DNA from: an uncultured Pelagibacteraceae bacterium
GTDB taxonomy: Bacteria; Pseudomonadota; Alphaproteobacteria; Pelagibacterales; Pelagibacteraceae
Reading direction: 5' to 3'
Length of the DNA: 64,000 nucleotides
NCBI GenBank assembly: GCA_902555665.1
Contig: CACDTF010000003.1
Location: forward strand, 28,361 to 92,360
Each line of letters begins with the position of its first letter. Positions within the stretch are counted from its first letter, which is position 1. A program made the translations under genes and the position numbers. The notes under the pieces are model-generated. The model did no database searches. It was not told where the DNA came from and saw nothing but the letters and a program-made list of their open reading frames with translations. Positions 52,298-62,599 of this stretch are shown here, piece after piece.

Positions 52298-53508
52298 TGA
52301 GAAGAGTAGTTATCACAGGTTTAGGAGTAGTTTCTTGTCTAGGCAATAATCAAGAAGAAGTTCATCAATCTTTATTAAATTCAAAATCAGGAATTTCTTT
52401 TGCAGAAGAGTACAAAGAGCATAATTTAAAAAGCCATGTTCATGGTAAACCAAATATTAAACTGGAGGATCATATCGATAGAAAAACAATTAGATTTATG
52501 GGTTCAGGATCAGCTTATAATTATATTGCAATGAAAGAAGCAATTAAGGATTCTGGATTAAAAGAAAGTGAAGTGAGCAATTTTAAAACTGGGATTGTAA
52601 TGGGTTCCGGTGGCCCATCAATTGAAAATGTAATACTTGCAGCAGACAAGACAAGAGCTAAAACTCCAAAACTAATGGGGCCCTTTATTGTTCCAAGAAC
52701 AATGGCCAGTACTGCCTCAGCAACACTTGCAGTACCATTTAAAATTAAAGGAACTAACTACACAATGAGTTCTGCATGTGCAACTAGTGGACATTGCATA
52801 GGAAATTCTATGGAATTAATTCAAATGGGCAAACAGGATGTTGTTTTTGCGGGTGGTAGTGAAGAAATTCATTGGGCAATGACAGCAATGTTTGATGCTA
52901 TGACAGCTTTATCATCAAAATATAATGATACTCCTCAATCTGCGTCTAGAGCTTATGATAAGACTAGAGATGGATTTGTAATTGCTGGTGGTGCAGGTGT
53001 ATTAGTGCTTGAAGAATACGAACATGCTAAAGCAAGGGGTGCTGAAATATACGCAGAATTAACTGGTTATGGAGCAACTTCAGATGGATACGATATGGTA
53101 GCACCATCTGGTGAAGGTGCTGTTAGATGTATGAAAATGGCAATGGCAACTGCTAAAAATAAAATTGATTACATTAATACACACGGAACATCTACTCCAG
53201 TTGGAGATATAACTGAACTTAATGCTATTAAGGAAACTTTTGGAGAAGATATTCCAAAAATAAGTTCAACAAAATCTTTATCGGGTCATCCATTAGGGGC
53301 TGCTTCAGTGCATGAAGCAATCTATTGTTTGATTATGATGAAAAATAATTTCATAACAGGATCAGCAAATATTACAGATATGGATGATGATGCTAAAAAA
53401 TTTCCAATTGTTGCGAAAACTGAAATAGGAGCAACCTTAAATACAGTAATGTCAAATAGCTTTGGCTTTGGTGGAACTAATGCAGCTTTAATTTTTGAAA
53501 AGGTTTAA
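52297..53508 (+). CDS. fabB: 3-oxoacyl-ACP synthase I
   Basis: Condensing enzyme that elongates the cis-unsaturated intermediate from FabA. The 403-residue protein has the Cys-His-His triad: nucleophile in [14 protein letters not shown], and histidines in [12 protein letters not shown] and [14 protein letters not shown]. The C-terminus [16 protein letters not shown] is typical of KAS I/II. Placement between fabA and fabI identifies it as FabB rather than FabF. Confidence 0.96.
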   Translation: MRRVVITGLGVVSCLGNNQEEVHQSLLNSKSGISFAEEYKEHNLKSHVHGKPNIKLEDHIDRKTIRFMGSGSAYNYIAMKEAIKDSGLKESEVSNFKTGIVMGSGGPSIENVILAADKTRAKTPKLMGPFIVPRTMASTASATLAVPFKIKGTNYTMSSACATSGHCIGNSMELIQMGKQDVVFAGGSEEIHWAMTAMFDAMTALSSKYNDTPQSASRAYDKTRDGFVIAGGAGVLVLEEYEHAKARGAEIYAELTGYGATSDGYDMVAPSGEGAVRCMKMAMATAKNKIDYINTHGTSTPVGDITELNAIKETFGEDIPKISSTKSLSGHPLGAASVHEAIYCLIMMKNNFITGSANITDMDDDAKKFPIVAKTEIGATLNTVMSNSFGFGGTNAALIFEKV

Positions 53509-53511
53509 TTT

Positions 53512-54297
53512 ATGAGTTTAATGAAAGGTAAAAAGGGATTAATCATGGGTGTTGCCAATGAAAGATCTATTGCCTGGGGCATATCTCAAAAACTTGCTGA
53601 AGCAGGAGCTGAACTAGCATTTACTTATTTAGGTGACGCTTTAAAAAAAAGAGTAATTCCTTTAGCAGAAAAATTAAATTCAAACGTTACATTTAGTTGT
53701 GATGTTGAAAAAAAAGAAGAAGTTGTAAAATTATTTGAAGATATCAAATCTCAATGGGGTGAAATTGATTTTGTAGTTCATGCAGTTGCTTTTTCAGATA
53801 AATCAGAGTTATCAGGTGAGTACCTAAATACGACAAGAGAAAATTTTTTAAGAAGTATGTTAATTTCTTGTTTTTCATTTACTGAAGTAGCAAAAGAAGC
53901 TTCAAAAGTAATGAAGCAAGGTGGAAGTTTATTAACTTTAACTTACGAGTCTACTAAAGCAATTCCAAATTATAATGTAATGGGTGTTTGTAAATCAGCT
54001 CTTGAAGCAAGTGTTAAGTATCTTGCAAGAGATTTAGGAGCCAAAGGTATGAGAGTAAATGCAATAAGTGCAGGACCTATCAAAACATTAGCTGCTTCTG
54101 CTATCGGGGATGCAAAATTTTTATATAAATGGAATGAGGATCATTCTTTTCTTAAAAGAAACGTAGATATCCATGATGTTGGAAATTCAGCATTATACCT
54201 TCTAAGCGACCTAGCAAATGGTGTTACCGGTGAAATTCATTACGTAGATGCTGGATATAACAAGGTTGGCATGCCAGACCCTAAAAATATTACCTGA
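53512..54297 (+). CDS. fabI: Enoyl-ACP reductase (NADH)
   Basis: Final reduction step of each fatty acid elongation round, 261 residues. The short-chain dehydrogenase fold is seen in GLIMGVANERSIAWGISQKLAEAGA (NADH binding). The FabI catalytic Tyr-x6-Lys is in PNYNVMGVCKSALEASVKYLA. Conserved ISAGPIKTLAASAIGD and VTGEIHYVDAGYNK follow. It ends the fabA-fabB-fabI run. Confidence 0.96.
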   Translation: MSLMKGKKGLIMGVANERSIAWGISQKLAEAGAELAFTYLGDALKKRVIPLAEKLNSNVTFSCDVEKKEEVVKLFEDIKSQWGEIDFVVHAVAFSDKSELSGEYLNTTRENFLRSMLISCFSFTEVAKEASKVMKQGGSLLTLTYESTKAIPNYNVMGVCKSALEASVKYLARDLGAKGMRVNAISAGPIKTLAASAIGDAKFLYKWNEDHSFLKRNVDIHDVGNSALYLLSDLANGVTGEIHYVDAGYNKVGMPDPKNIT

Positions 54298-54327
54298 AAT
54301 TTAGTTAAATTTAGTTAAATTATTGAT

Positions 54328-54780
54328 GTGAAGAAGAACATTGATTTTATAATTTTTGCTTTAAAACAACTCAAAGCTGCAGAAAATTTCGGTTTTACAA
54401 GAAATGAAGCTAATAGAAACTTAAAACTAGCTTTAAATCATTATTGGCAAGCAAAAGAATTGGGTATTCATATTTTTAGAAAACATAAATTAAACAAAAC
54501 TAAAGCAGCGTCTAAAACTAAAATAGAAAATACTGAGGTTGAACATGCTGTTCCTGCTCAAGTAATTGTAGATATGCTTATGAGCTTAAAAAAATTTGAA
54601 ACTAATAATGTTGAGAAAATACTTAAAAAATATTGGAGAGTTATATTGGTGACTAAAAATGAACATAAGAAGCTTAATAATAAAAAACTAAAAATAAGAT
54701 CATCGATGCCAAAGGATTGGAAGAAAAAATATAATATGGATCCAATGGCTCGATATAAATTAGCTAAAATAAAGTTTTAG
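54328..54780 (+). CDS. Hypothetical protein with possible His-based nuclease-like motif
   Basis: A 150-residue basic, mostly helical protein I do not recognise with certainty. Start is GTG at 54328 (an ATG two bases upstream is out of frame and hits a stop at once), and there is no clear Shine-Dalgarno. A conserved-looking centre, VEHAVPAQVIVDMLMSL ... WRVILVTKNEHKKLN, resembles the E/H-H-x-V-P strand-turn and following I/V-T-x-E-E/H-x-x-L pattern seen in some HNH/ββα-metal endonuclease families; the evidence is weak. The C-terminus is lysine-rich. It lies 30 bases after fabI and its stop faces that of pnp. Confidence 0.6.
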   Translation: MKKNIDFIIFALKQLKAAENFGFTRNEANRNLKLALNHYWQAKELGIHIFRKHKLNKTKAASKTKIENTEVEHAVPAQVIVDMLMSLKKFETNNVEKILKKYWRVILVTKNEHKKLNNKKLKIRSSMPKDWKKKYNMDPMARYKLAKIKF

Positions 54781-54787
54781 AAATTTA

Positions 54788-56860
54788 TTATTCAGTAGCT
54801 TGTTTCATAGAAAGTTTAACTTTACCTCTATCGAAACCAATAACTTTAACTTTTACTTCATCACCTTCTTTAACAACGTCAGTAACTTTAGCTACTCTTT
54901 TATCTGCAAGTTCTGAGATATGAACAAGTCCATCTTGTTTTCCTAAGAAATTAACAAATGCACCAAACTCCATAATCTTCATTACTTTACCTGAATAAAT
55001 TTTATTCAATTCAGCTTTTGCAGTGATATCTTTAATCATTTGCATTGCGATGTTTCTAGACTCTTCATCTGGCGCAGCAACTGTTACTACACCTTCGTCG
55101 TTTACATCTACTTTCGCACCTGATTTTTCAACTATCTCTCTGATTGTTGCACCACCTTTTCCAATCACAGCAGCAATGTCTTTTTTATCTACATTAACTT
55201 GTTCCATTTTTGGAGTATGTTTTCCAACATCAGATCTTGAAGCTGATAATGCTTTATTCATTTCACCTAAGATATGAACTCTTCCATCTTTAGCTTGGCT
55301 TAATGCCTGTTCCATAATTTCAAAAGTAATACCTGTAATTTTGATATCCATTTGAAGAGAAGTAATTCCATCTTTAGTTCCAGCAACTTTAAAGTCCATG
55401 TCACCAAGATGATCTTCATCACCTAGGATGTCTGAAAGGACGCTGAAATCGTCACCTTCTTTTATTAATCCCATTGCAATACCAGCAACTGGTTCTTTAA
55501 TGGGTACTCCTGCATCCATTAATGCTAAAGAAGTTCCACAAACAGTAGCCATTGAAGAAGAACCATTAGACTCTGTAATTTCTGAAACTACTCTAAAAGT
55601 ATATGGAAATGCTTCTTTTGTAGGTAATGAAGAGTTAATCGCTCTCCAAGCTAATTTACCATGTCCGATTTCTCTTCTACCAGTTCCAATTCTTCCAGTT
55701 TCTCCAACTGAAAAAGGAGGAAAATTATAATGAAGCATAAATCGTTCTCTTTGAAGCCCATCCAAACTTTCAATTCTTTGCTCATCATCAGATGTGCCTA
55801 ATGTTGCAACAACAATTGCTTGAGTTTCTCCTCTTGTAAACAATGCAGAACCATGAGCTCTTGGTAAAACACCCACTTCACATTCGATAGGTCTTACATC
55901 AGATAAACCTCTGCCATCAATTCTATTTTTGTTTTTTAGAATGTCAGTTCTTACAATTGATTTTTCTAGATTTTTTAGCTGACTGTTAACATCAAGATCA
56001 GTATAATTTTCATCTTCCTCATAAAGTTTTTTAGCTTTATCAGTAATCTCTGAAATTTGATTTGATCTATCTTGTTTATCTCTTGTTGCGAAAGCTTTTT
56101 TAAGATCTTCTGTAAAAGTTTCTTCTAGTTTTTTCTTAACTTCTGATAGATCTTTTTTCTCAACTGTCCACTCAGGTTTTCTGCATTCTTTTGCAAGTTC
56201 CTCAATCATTTCAATCACTGGAACAAAACCTTCGTGACCAAATTTAACTGCGTTTAGCATTTCTTCTTCAGTTAAGCCACTTGCTTCAGACTCAACCATA
56301 AGTACAGCTTCTTTTGTACCTGCTACAACTAAATCTAATTTCGATTTTTCTAACTCTACTTTAGATGGGTTTAAAACATATTTTCCATCAATAAATCCAA
56401 CTCTTGAAGCTCCTACAGGACCCATAAATGGCATTCCTGATATAGCTAAAGCTGCTGAAGATGCAGTGATTGATAAAATATCTGGTTCGTTTTCCTTATC
56501 GTATGAAATTACAGTTGGTAATAACTGTACTTCATTTTTAAATTCATCAGGAAACAAAGGTCTGATTGGTCTATCAATTAATCTAGAGATTAATGTTTCG
56601 CTTTCAGTTGGTCTTGCTTCTCTTTTAAAATATCCACCTGGAATTTTTCCAGCTGCATAATATTTTTCTTGGTAATTTACAGATAATGGAAAGTAATCCA
56701 TATCAGGATTTACTTTTTTTGCTCCTACTACCGTTGCTAGTACGACTGTCTCTCCACATGTTGCGATTATTGCACCGTCTGCCTGTCTTGCTACTTTACC
56801 TGTTTCTAAACTTATCTTCTTTCCTGCTACTTCAATTTCCTTCTTATATACTTTAAACAT
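54788..56860 (-). CDS. pnp: Polynucleotide phosphorylase
   Basis: Phosphorolytic 3'-5' exoribonuclease of RNA turnover, 690 residues. Two RNase PH domains (first around [14 protein letters not shown], catalytic second around [21 protein letters not shown] and [21 protein letters not shown]) are followed by a KH domain ([21 protein letters not shown]) and an S1 domain ([28 protein letters not shown]). Downstream of rpsO, the classical rpsO-pnp order. Its 57-base leader is an unusual purine-rich repeat. The SUV3-like helicase elsewhere in the window is the kind of helicase that partners with PNPase in mitochondria. Confidence 0.97.
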   Translation of the reverse strand: MFKVYKKEIEVAGKKISLETGKVARQADGAIIATCGETVVLATVVGAKKVNPDMDYFPLSVNYQEKYYAAGKIPGGYFKREARPTESETLISRLIDRPIRPLFPDEFKNEVQLLPTVISYDKENEPDILSITASSAALAISGMPFMGPVGASRVGFIDGKYVLNPSKVELEKSKLDLVVAGTKEAVLMVESEASGLTEEEMLNAVKFGHEGFVPVIEMIEELAKECRKPEWTVEKKDLSEVKKKLEETFTEDLKKAFATRDKQDRSNQISEITDKAKKLYEEDENYTDLDVNSQLKNLEKSIVRTDILKNKNRIDGRGLSDVRPIECEVGVLPRAHGSALFTRGETQAIVVATLGTSDDEQRIESLDGLQRERFMLHYNFPPFSVGETGRIGTGRREIGHGKLAWRAINSSLPTKEAFPYTFRVVSEITESNGSSSMATVCGTSLALMDAGVPIKEPVAGIAMGLIKEGDDFSVLSDILGDEDHLGDMDFKVAGTKDGITSLQMDIKITGITFEIMEQALSQAKDGRVHILGEMNKALSASRSDVGKHTPKMEQVNVDKKDIAAVIGKGGATIREIVEKSGAKVDVNDEGVVTVAAPDEESRNIAMQMIKDITAKAELNKIYSGKVMKIMEFGAFVNFLGKQDGLVHISELADKRVAKVTDVVKEGDEVKVKVIGFDRGKVKLSMKQATE

Positions 56861-56902
56861 TTCATTTCCATTTCGTTTCGTTCGTTTCGTTCCATTCCGT
56901 TC
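56861..56902 (-). repeat. Purine-rich GGAA/CGAA repeat in the pnp leader
   Basis: The RNA before the pnp ATG reads GAACGGAATGGAACGAAACG, then AACGAAACGAAATGGAAATG, an imperfect short tandem pattern of GAA units spaced by C/T that is conspicuous in this A/T-rich genome. It includes two in-frame ATGs (out of frame with pnp) that open a 14-codon overlapping mini-ORF ending at TAG. Confidence 0.7.
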
Positions 56903-56917
56903 TATCTATCTTGACTT

Positions 56918-57166
56918 CTATTTTCTTAAATTCAATTTCGACAGTACATTTTTGTAAGAATCCATTTTATTTTTCTTAAGGTATTCTAACAATTTCTTTC
57001 TTCTATTTACCGCTCTCAACAATCCAACAGATGAATGTTTATCCTTTTTGAATTGCTTAATATGTTTAGAGAGAGTTTCAATTTTCTCAGTTAGCAAAGC
57101 GATCTGTATCTCTGAAGATCCAGTATCTTTATCGTGAATTGCTAATTCTTGTGCCTTTTTGTTCAT
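56918..57166 (-). CDS. rpsO: 30S ribosomal protein S15
   Basis: Primary 16S rRNA-binding protein of the small subunit; 82 residues, slightly shorter than the 88-89 of E. coli. Recognisable by IHDKDTGSSEIQIALLTEKIETLSKHIKQFKKDKHSSVGLLRAVNRRKKLLEYLKK. Located directly after rbfA (12-base gap) and before pnp. truB, usually between rbfA and rpsO, is missing here. Confidence 0.96.
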   Translation of the reverse strand: MNKKAQELAIHDKDTGSSEIQIALLTEKIETLSKHIKQFKKDKHSSVGLLRAVNRRKKLLEYLKKNKMDSYKNVLSKLNLRK

Positions 57167-57178
57167 GCCTCTTGCTTC

Positions 57179-57547
57179 CTATTTATTTGTTTGTTTTATT
57201 AAGTTTTCTATTTTTTCCGCATACTCAAAAGATTCATCTTTTCTAAAAAGTAATTTTGGTAAAAATTTCATAACCACTTTTTGTGATAAAATTTTTCTAA
57301 TTAAAAATGAGTATTCTTTTAGAACACTAATTGTTTCCTCCGCATCTTTTCCACCCAATGGAAGAACATATGCTTTAGCAATTTTTAAATCAGGACTCAT
57401 TCTAACCTCAGTAACTGTTATAGTGTTTGTTTCTAAATTTGGCACCTTAGCCTCATTTCTTATAAAAATCATGCTTAAAGACTGCTTAATCATTTCTCCT
57501 ACTCTAAGTTGTCTTTGTGATACTGGTTTTCCTATTCTGTCCGCCAT
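57179..57547 (-). CDS. rbfA: Ribosome-binding factor A
   Basis: Late 30S maturation factor binding the 5' helix of 16S rRNA. The 122-residue KH-type protein shows RQLRVGEMIKQSLSMIF, ITVTEVRMSPDLKIAKAYVLPLGG and a C-terminal LPKLLFRKDESFEYAEKIENLI. The ATG overlaps the infB stop by one base, so nusA-infB-rbfA-rpsO-pnp is one transcriptional run. Confidence 0.94.
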   Translation of the reverse strand: MADRIGKPVSQRQLRVGEMIKQSLSMIFIRNEAKVPNLETNTITVTEVRMSPDLKIAKAYVLPLGGKDAEETISVLKEYSFLIRKILSQKVVMKFLPKLLFRKDESFEYAEKIENLIKQTNK

Positions 57548-59766
57548 TAAATTGACCTCTCAGTAGATGTAACACTAAAAGCCTCTATTGTGTCATTTTT
57601 TTGAAAATCCATATAATCTTTAACGGTTATTCCACACTCTTGACCGCCACTTACTTGTTTCACTTGGTTTTTTTCTCTAAATATTGATAAAACTTTTCCA
57701 GTATAAATAATAGTACCATCCCTAATTATTCTAACATCTGAAGTACTATTAATTTCTCCTTCAATTACTTTTGAGCCTGCAACTTTTCCAGCACCTGAGA
57801 CTTTAAATATTTCCAAAATTTGTGCTGTACCAGTAATTTTTTCTTGGACATCGGGTGCCAATAATCCTGACATTCTTTGTTTAATGTAATCTAAAACTTC
57901 ATAAATAATATTGTAAGAAGATATTTTTATCTTATCATTTTCAGCAAGTTTTTTTGCTTCTTTACTTGGTTTAACATTGAAAGCTATTAATACTGCATTT
58001 GAAGCTTTAGCTAATGTAACGTCTGTTTCTGTTACCATTCCAATATCTGCTAAAATTATTTTAGGTTTAACCTCATCATGTTTAATTTGACTAATTGCAT
58101 TTTTGATTGCTTCAGATGATCCATGTACATCAGATTTAATTATTAAATTTAATTCTTCTGTAGATTTATCTGAAAATGCAGAGTCTTGAGTTGCGAAAGA
58201 TAGTGGATTTTTTCCATCCTTACTCTCTTGTGCTCTATTTTCACTAAGTGTCTTAGCTTCTTTTTCTGTATCAAGAACAATAAAATCGTCTCCAGCTTTA
58301 GCTGCACCATTTATTCCTAAAATTTCAACAGGAGTAGAAGGTGATGCTTCATTAATATTTTTACCTTTATCATTGATAATAGCTCTTACTTTTCCCCACT
58401 TTAAACCACTTACAAAAAAATCACCTCTCTTAAGTGTTCCTGTTGTTACAATTATATTTGCAACTGGACCTCTACCAACATCAATTTTTGATTCTAAAAC
58501 TATACCTGTAGCTTTAGATTCATAATCCGTTTTAAGATCTAAAATTTCTGCTTGTAGTATTATTGACTCTACCAATTTATCTAAGTTTTGTTTTGTCTTA
58601 GTAGAAATTTCAACCATTAAAGTATCTCCAGATAAATCCTCAGCAATTAGTTCATGCTCTAATAATTGATTTTTTATTTTCTGAGGATCTGCCTCTGGTA
58701 AATCACATTTATTTATTGCTACAACTATTGGAACATTTGCGGCTTTAGCATGTTTAATAGACTCAACTGTTTGAGGTTTAACTCCGTCATCAGCAGCAAC
58801 TACTAAAACAACCACGTCTGTTAATTTTGATCCTCTTGCTCTCATTTCTGTAAATGCAGCATGACCTGGGGTATCAATAAATGTTAATTTATTACCCTGA
58901 CTTTCAATTTGATAAGCTCCAATGTGTTGGGTTATTCCACCAAATTCTCCTGAAACCACGTTCGCACTTCTGAGAACATCTAGTACTGATGTTTTGCCAT
59001 GATCTACATGACCCATAACGGTAACTATTGGTGGTCGATTTTTTAAACTTTCTGTTCTTGAAGCTTTTATTTTTTGAATTATTTCTTCTGCTTTCTCTTC
59101 CCTAATTGGATTGTGACCAAATTCTTTAACTAAATATTCTGCAGTATCTGCAGCTAATGTTTGATTAATAGTCACAGTAACACCCATGCCAAATAAATGC
59201 TTGATTACATTGCTTGATTGTTCAGCCATTCTATTTGCAAGTTCTCTTACTGTGATTGCTTCAGGAATATTTACATCTCTTTTAATTGGTTTTAAATTTT
59301 CTTGAGAATCATCTTTCTTAGCATTTTTAATTTCTTTTTGTCTTGCTCTCTTTACTGATGCTAAACTTCTTTGTTTTGCATCAATCTCATCACTTAGTGC
59401 TCTTGATACAGTTAATTTTAGCTCTCTCTTTTTTGTTCCTGCTTTTAAAGTTTTTCTATCTTTGTTTTCACTATCTCCCTTAAGTCGTTTAGTAGCTCTT
59501 TGCTCTGCTAGTTTTCTCTTTTCAAAATCGTTTGTTATAGGGGGTGATTTAGGATTAAATGAAGGTTTTAATGGTGTTCCTCTGTTGAACGTTGAGCTTG
59601 ATCTTGGCTTATTCGTACTAGATCTAAATGATCCTCCTCTACTCGAGAATTTTCCAGTTTGTTTTTCAATAACTACAGAATTTTTTCCTTGAGATTTAGC
59701 AATCTCAATATTCTTGATTGATTTTTTGGCTGAGCCTGAAATTGTTAATTTTGTTTTTTTCTCCAT
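57547..59766 (-). CDS. infB: Translation initiation factor IF-2
   Basis: GTPase delivering initiator tRNA to the ribosome, 739 residues. A low-complexity basic N-terminal region (Ser/Arg/Pro/Lys-rich, about 1-160) precedes the short IF2-N helical module (PEAITVRELANRMAEQSS). The G domain has GHVDHGKTSVLD, DTPGHAAF and NKCDLPEADP, then domains II-IV ending GQECGITVKDYMDFQKND. Starts 10 bases after the nusA stop with no ylxR-like gene between them. Confidence 0.97.
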   Translation of the reverse strand: MEKKTKLTISGSAKKSIKNIEIAKSQGKNSVVIEKQTGKFSSRGGSFRSSTNKPRSSSTFNRGTPLKPSFNPKSPPITNDFEKRKLAEQRATKRLKGDSENKDRKTLKAGTKKRELKLTVSRALSDEIDAKQRSLASVKRARQKEIKNAKKDDSQENLKPIKRDVNIPEAITVRELANRMAEQSSNVIKHLFGMGVTVTINQTLAADTAEYLVKEFGHNPIREEKAEEIIQKIKASRTESLKNRPPIVTVMGHVDHGKTSVLDVLRSANVVSGEFGGITQHIGAYQIESQGNKLTFIDTPGHAAFTEMRARGSKLTDVVVLVVAADDGVKPQTVESIKHAKAANVPIVVAINKCDLPEADPQKIKNQLLEHELIAEDLSGDTLMVEISTKTKQNLDKLVESIILQAEILDLKTDYESKATGIVLESKIDVGRGPVANIIVTTGTLKRGDFFVSGLKWGKVRAIINDKGKNINEASPSTPVEILGINGAAKAGDDFIVLDTEKEAKTLSENRAQESKDGKNPLSFATQDSAFSDKSTEELNLIIKSDVHGSSEAIKNAISQIKHDEVKPKIILADIGMVTETDVTLAKASNAVLIAFNVKPSKEAKKLAENDKIKISSYNIIYEVLDYIKQRMSGLLAPDVQEKITGTAQILEIFKVSGAGKVAGSKVIEGEINSTSDVRIIRDGTIIYTGKVLSIFREKNQVKQVSGGQECGITVKDYMDFQKNDTIEAFSVTSTERSI

Positions 59767-59776
59767 ACCTCATCAC

Positions 59777-61330
59777 TCAATCTTTATAAATAATGTTTCT
59801 GGCAGACATAATTAGTTCATCCGCTTCTTCTTTAGATAAAGCAAAATCTTCCAGATAACCTTGGATTTTTACTCTCTCACCTTTAACCACATCATAACCA
59901 CCAGTTAATTCATCGGATGCTAAATCTGCAAAATCTTCTAAACTTAAAATTTTTTGTTCACCAAGTGTGACTAACATTCCTGGTGTTAATCCCTTTAAAT
60001 TTATCAAGGCATCTTCCAGACCTAATTCTTTAATTCTCTGAGAAATATCCTCTTGATCCTTTTCATAAAACTCTTTAGCTCTTTCTATCAATGCTTTAGC
60101 AGTATCTTCTTCTATACCTTCGATCTTCATTAAATTTTCAGCTGAACTATCTTTGATGTCATCAATAGTTGAAAAACCTTCAGCAACAAGTAACTGACCC
60201 AACGTTTCATCTAGCTCTAAATTTTTCACAAAGTTCTCTGTTTTTTCTTTAAATTCTAATTGTCTTCGTTCAGAGTCTTCTGCATCTGTCATTATATTAA
60301 TTTCATAATTTAAAAGTTTTGTCGCAAGTCTTACATTTTGACCTCTTCTTCCAATTGCTTTGCTTAAATTTTCCTCGGTAAGAATTACATCAAGTTTTTT
60401 TCTTTCACTATCAACGTTGACTCTTTGTACTTCAGCAGGAGATAACGCATTTGAAACCAAAATAGCAGGGTCTTCTGACCAATTAACTATATCAATTTTC
60501 TCTCCTTGAAGTTCATTTACAACAGCTTGAACTCTTGAACCTCTCATACCTACACAAGCACCTACTGGATCTAGAGATGTATCAACTGCTTTAACACATA
60601 TTTTAGCTCTACTTCCAGGATCTCTTGAAGAAGATTTAATTTCTATTAGTCCATCATAAATTTCAGGAACTTCTTGAACAAAAAGCTTTTCCATAAATTT
60701 AGGATGAGCTCTAGATAGAAATATTTGTTGCCCTCTAGGTTCTCTTCTAACATCATAACAATAAGCTTTTATACGATCACCTGCTTTAATATTTTCACGA
60801 GGTATTAACTCATTTTTTTGAATTATTGCTTCAGTTCTTCCTAAATCAACAATTACATTTCCAAATTCTAATCTCTTTACAATTCCACTTAAAATAGAGT
60901 CTTTCTTGTCAATAAAATCATTAAATTGTCTTTCTCTTTCAGCTTCTCTTACATTAAAACTAATCACCTGCTTTGCAGTTTGTGCAGCTATTCTTCCAAA
61001 ATCAAATGAAGGAAGTGGCTGTAATACTTCGTCGCCTATAGACTTATCTTTGTTTAATTCATTTAAATTAATTGCATCTTCCAATTTTATCTCTGTATTT
61101 GCATTTTCAGGATTTTCAGAGATTATCAATTTTCTAAAAAGTTCAATATCTCCATTGTCTCTATTGATAGAAACTTTAATTTCATTTTCCTGTCCAAATT
61201 TTGATTTTGCAGCTTTAGCAATACCTGTTTCCATAGAGCTTATAATTAGTTCTTTATCAATTGATTTTTCTAAAGCTACAGCTTCAGCAATTCTTAACAA
61301 TTCAAGTTTATCTGCTCTTTTATTTAACAT
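59777..61330 (-). CDS. nusA: Transcription termination/antitermination factor NusA
   Basis: RNA polymerase-associated factor; 517 residues from ATG 61330 (MLNKRADKLELL). The longer ORF-track start at 61369 lies within the metK terminator and is rejected. Domains: N-terminal RNAP-binding region, S1 domain (SILSGIVKRLEFGNVIVDLG), two KH domains (GACVGMRGSRVQAVVNELQGEKIDIV and IGRRGQNVRLATKLL), and two C-terminal HhH/acidic repeats (LLVAEGFSTIDDI and LKGLTPGMLVTLGEQ) characteristic of proteobacteria. rimP, normally upstream, is absent; metK is upstream instead. Confidence 0.96.
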   Translation of the reverse strand: MLNKRADKLELLRIAEAVALEKSIDKELIISSMETGIAKAAKSKFGQENEIKVSINRDNGDIELFRKLIISENPENANTEIKLEDAINLNELNKDKSIGDEVLQPLPSFDFGRIAAQTAKQVISFNVREAERERQFNDFIDKKDSILSGIVKRLEFGNVIVDLGRTEAIIQKNELIPRENIKAGDRIKAYCYDVRREPRGQQIFLSRAHPKFMEKLFVQEVPEIYDGLIEIKSSSRDPGSRAKICVKAVDTSLDPVGACVGMRGSRVQAVVNELQGEKIDIVNWSEDPAILVSNALSPAEVQRVNVDSERKKLDVILTEENLSKAIGRRGQNVRLATKLLNYEINIMTDAEDSERRQLEFKEKTENFVKNLELDETLGQLLVAEGFSTIDDIKDSSAENLMKIEGIEEDTAKALIERAKEFYEKDQEDISQRIKELGLEDALINLKGLTPGMLVTLGEQKILSLEDFADLASDELTGGYDVVKGERVKIQGYLEDFALSKEEADELIMSARNIIYKD

Positions 61331-61345
61331 AATTTTGTTTGCTCC

Positions 61346-61372
61346 AAAAAAAAATGGGCTAAAGCCCATTTT
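61346..61372 (-). terminator. Intrinsic terminator after metK
   Basis: On the minus strand AAAATGGGCT pairs with AGCCCATTTT across a very short loop and is followed by a run of T residues. It sits 57 bases after the metK stop and 16 bases before the nusA ATG. Partial read-through could also feed nusA. Confidence 0.85.
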
Positions 61373-61429
61373 GTAAAGTTCAATAATGTAGCTGCAATAT
61401 AGTAAAGTTTTTTTTTAATTCAACAGAAA

Positions 61430-62599
61430 CTATTTAGAAAAAACGTTAGTTTTATTAGTTTTTTCCCATGAAAATGAACCATTTTCTTCTGGTTCTCTAC
61501 CAAAATGACCATAGGCGGCTGTTTTTTCATATATTGGTTTATTTAAATTCAACATTTCTCTGATACCTCTAGGACTCAAATCAAAATTTTCTTTAATCTT
61601 TTCTTCAACAAATTTATTTTTATCTAGATCGTTATCAAATAAATCGACATAGATAGATAATGGTTTTGATACGCCAATTGCATAAGCTAACTGAATTAAA
61701 CATTTTTCAGCAATTTTAGAACCAACAACATTTTTAGCAATATATCTTGCCGCATAAGCCGCTGATCTATCAACTTTGGTTGGATCTTTTCCTGAAAAAG
61801 CACCACCACCGTGAGGTGCGGCTCCACCATAAGTATCAACAATAATTTTTCTACCTGTCAAACCACAATCTCCATCTGGACCACCAATTACAAAATTTCC
61901 TGTAGGATTTACATAAAACTCATCCTCATTAAAATCATTAAGAAAATTCTCAGGAATAGATTTTAGCATATAAGGTCTAAGTAAATCTCTGACTTGTGAT
62001 TGATTAACATCTGGTGAGTGCTGTGAAGAGATAACTACTGATTTTACTTTTGAAGGTTTTCCATCAATATATTCAAATGTTACCTGGCTTTTTGAATCTG
62101 GTTCAATATTTTTTAGTTTTCCAGATTTTCTATCTTCAGCCATCAATCTTAAAATTTTATGAGAATAATGTATAGGTGCTGGCATTAAAACATCCGTTTC
62201 ATTACAAGCGTATCCAAACATAATACCTTGATCTCCAGCTCCTTCATCTTTATTGCCAGAGGAATCTACACCCATGGCAATATCAGCAGATTGGGAATGT
62301 AAATGACTTTCAATTTTTGTAGCTTCTTTCCAGGTAAAGCCTTCTTGGTCATAGCCAATATCTTTTATACAATTTCTTACTTTTTCAATTAATTCATCTT
62401 TTTTTATTTCAGGCCCTCTAACCTCACCTGCCAAAACAACTTTATTTGTTGTAGTTAATGTTTCGCATGCGACTCTAGAATATGGATCTCCTGAAATAAA
62501 ACTATCAACAACCATATCTGAAATCCTATCTGACACTTTATCTGGATGACCCTCTGAAACGGACTCACTCGTGAAAAGATAGTTTTTTAAATTACTCAT
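61430..62599 (-). CDS. metK: S-adenosylmethionine synthetase
   Basis: Makes SAM from methionine and ATP. The 389-residue protein has [13 protein letters not shown], the flexible ATP loop [34 protein letters not shown] and C-terminal [16 protein letters not shown]. Its ATG overlaps the lnt stop by eight bases, so metK is cotranscribed with lnt. With no intergenic leader there is no room for a SAM riboswitch in front of it. Confidence 0.97.
   Translation of the reverse strand: MSNLKNYLFTSESVSEGHPDKVSDRISDMVVDSFISGDPYSRVACETLTTTNKVVLAGEVRGPEIKKDELIEKVRNCIKDIGYDQEGFTWKEATKIESHLHSQSADIAMGVDSSGNKDEGAGDQGIMFGYACNETDVLMPAPIHYSHKILRLMAEDRKSGKLKNIEPDSKSQVTFEYIDGKPSKVKSVVISSQHSPDVNQSQVRDLLRPYMLKSIPENFLNDFNEDEFYVNPTGNFVIGGPDGDCGLTGRKIIVDTYGGAAPHGGGAFSGKDPTKVDRSAAYAARYIAKNVVGSKIAEKCLIQLAYAIGVSKPLSIYVDLFDNDLDKNKFVEEKIKENFDLSPRGIREMLNLNKPIYEKTAAYGHFGREPEENGSFSWEKTNKTNVFSK

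Noticed and set aside
57159-57566. 135-residue plus-strand ORF opposite rbfA
   Set aside because: Fully antisense to rbfA, which has a conserved product and overlaps infB and rpsO neighbours properly.
61331-61369. 13-residue N-terminal extension of NusA (MGFSPFFFGANKI)
   Set aside because: These codons come from the metK terminator hairpin; the start at 61330 aligns with normal NusA.
62592-62599. SAM riboswitch in front of metK
   Set aside because: metK overlaps the end of lnt, leaving no leader sequence to form a riboswitch.
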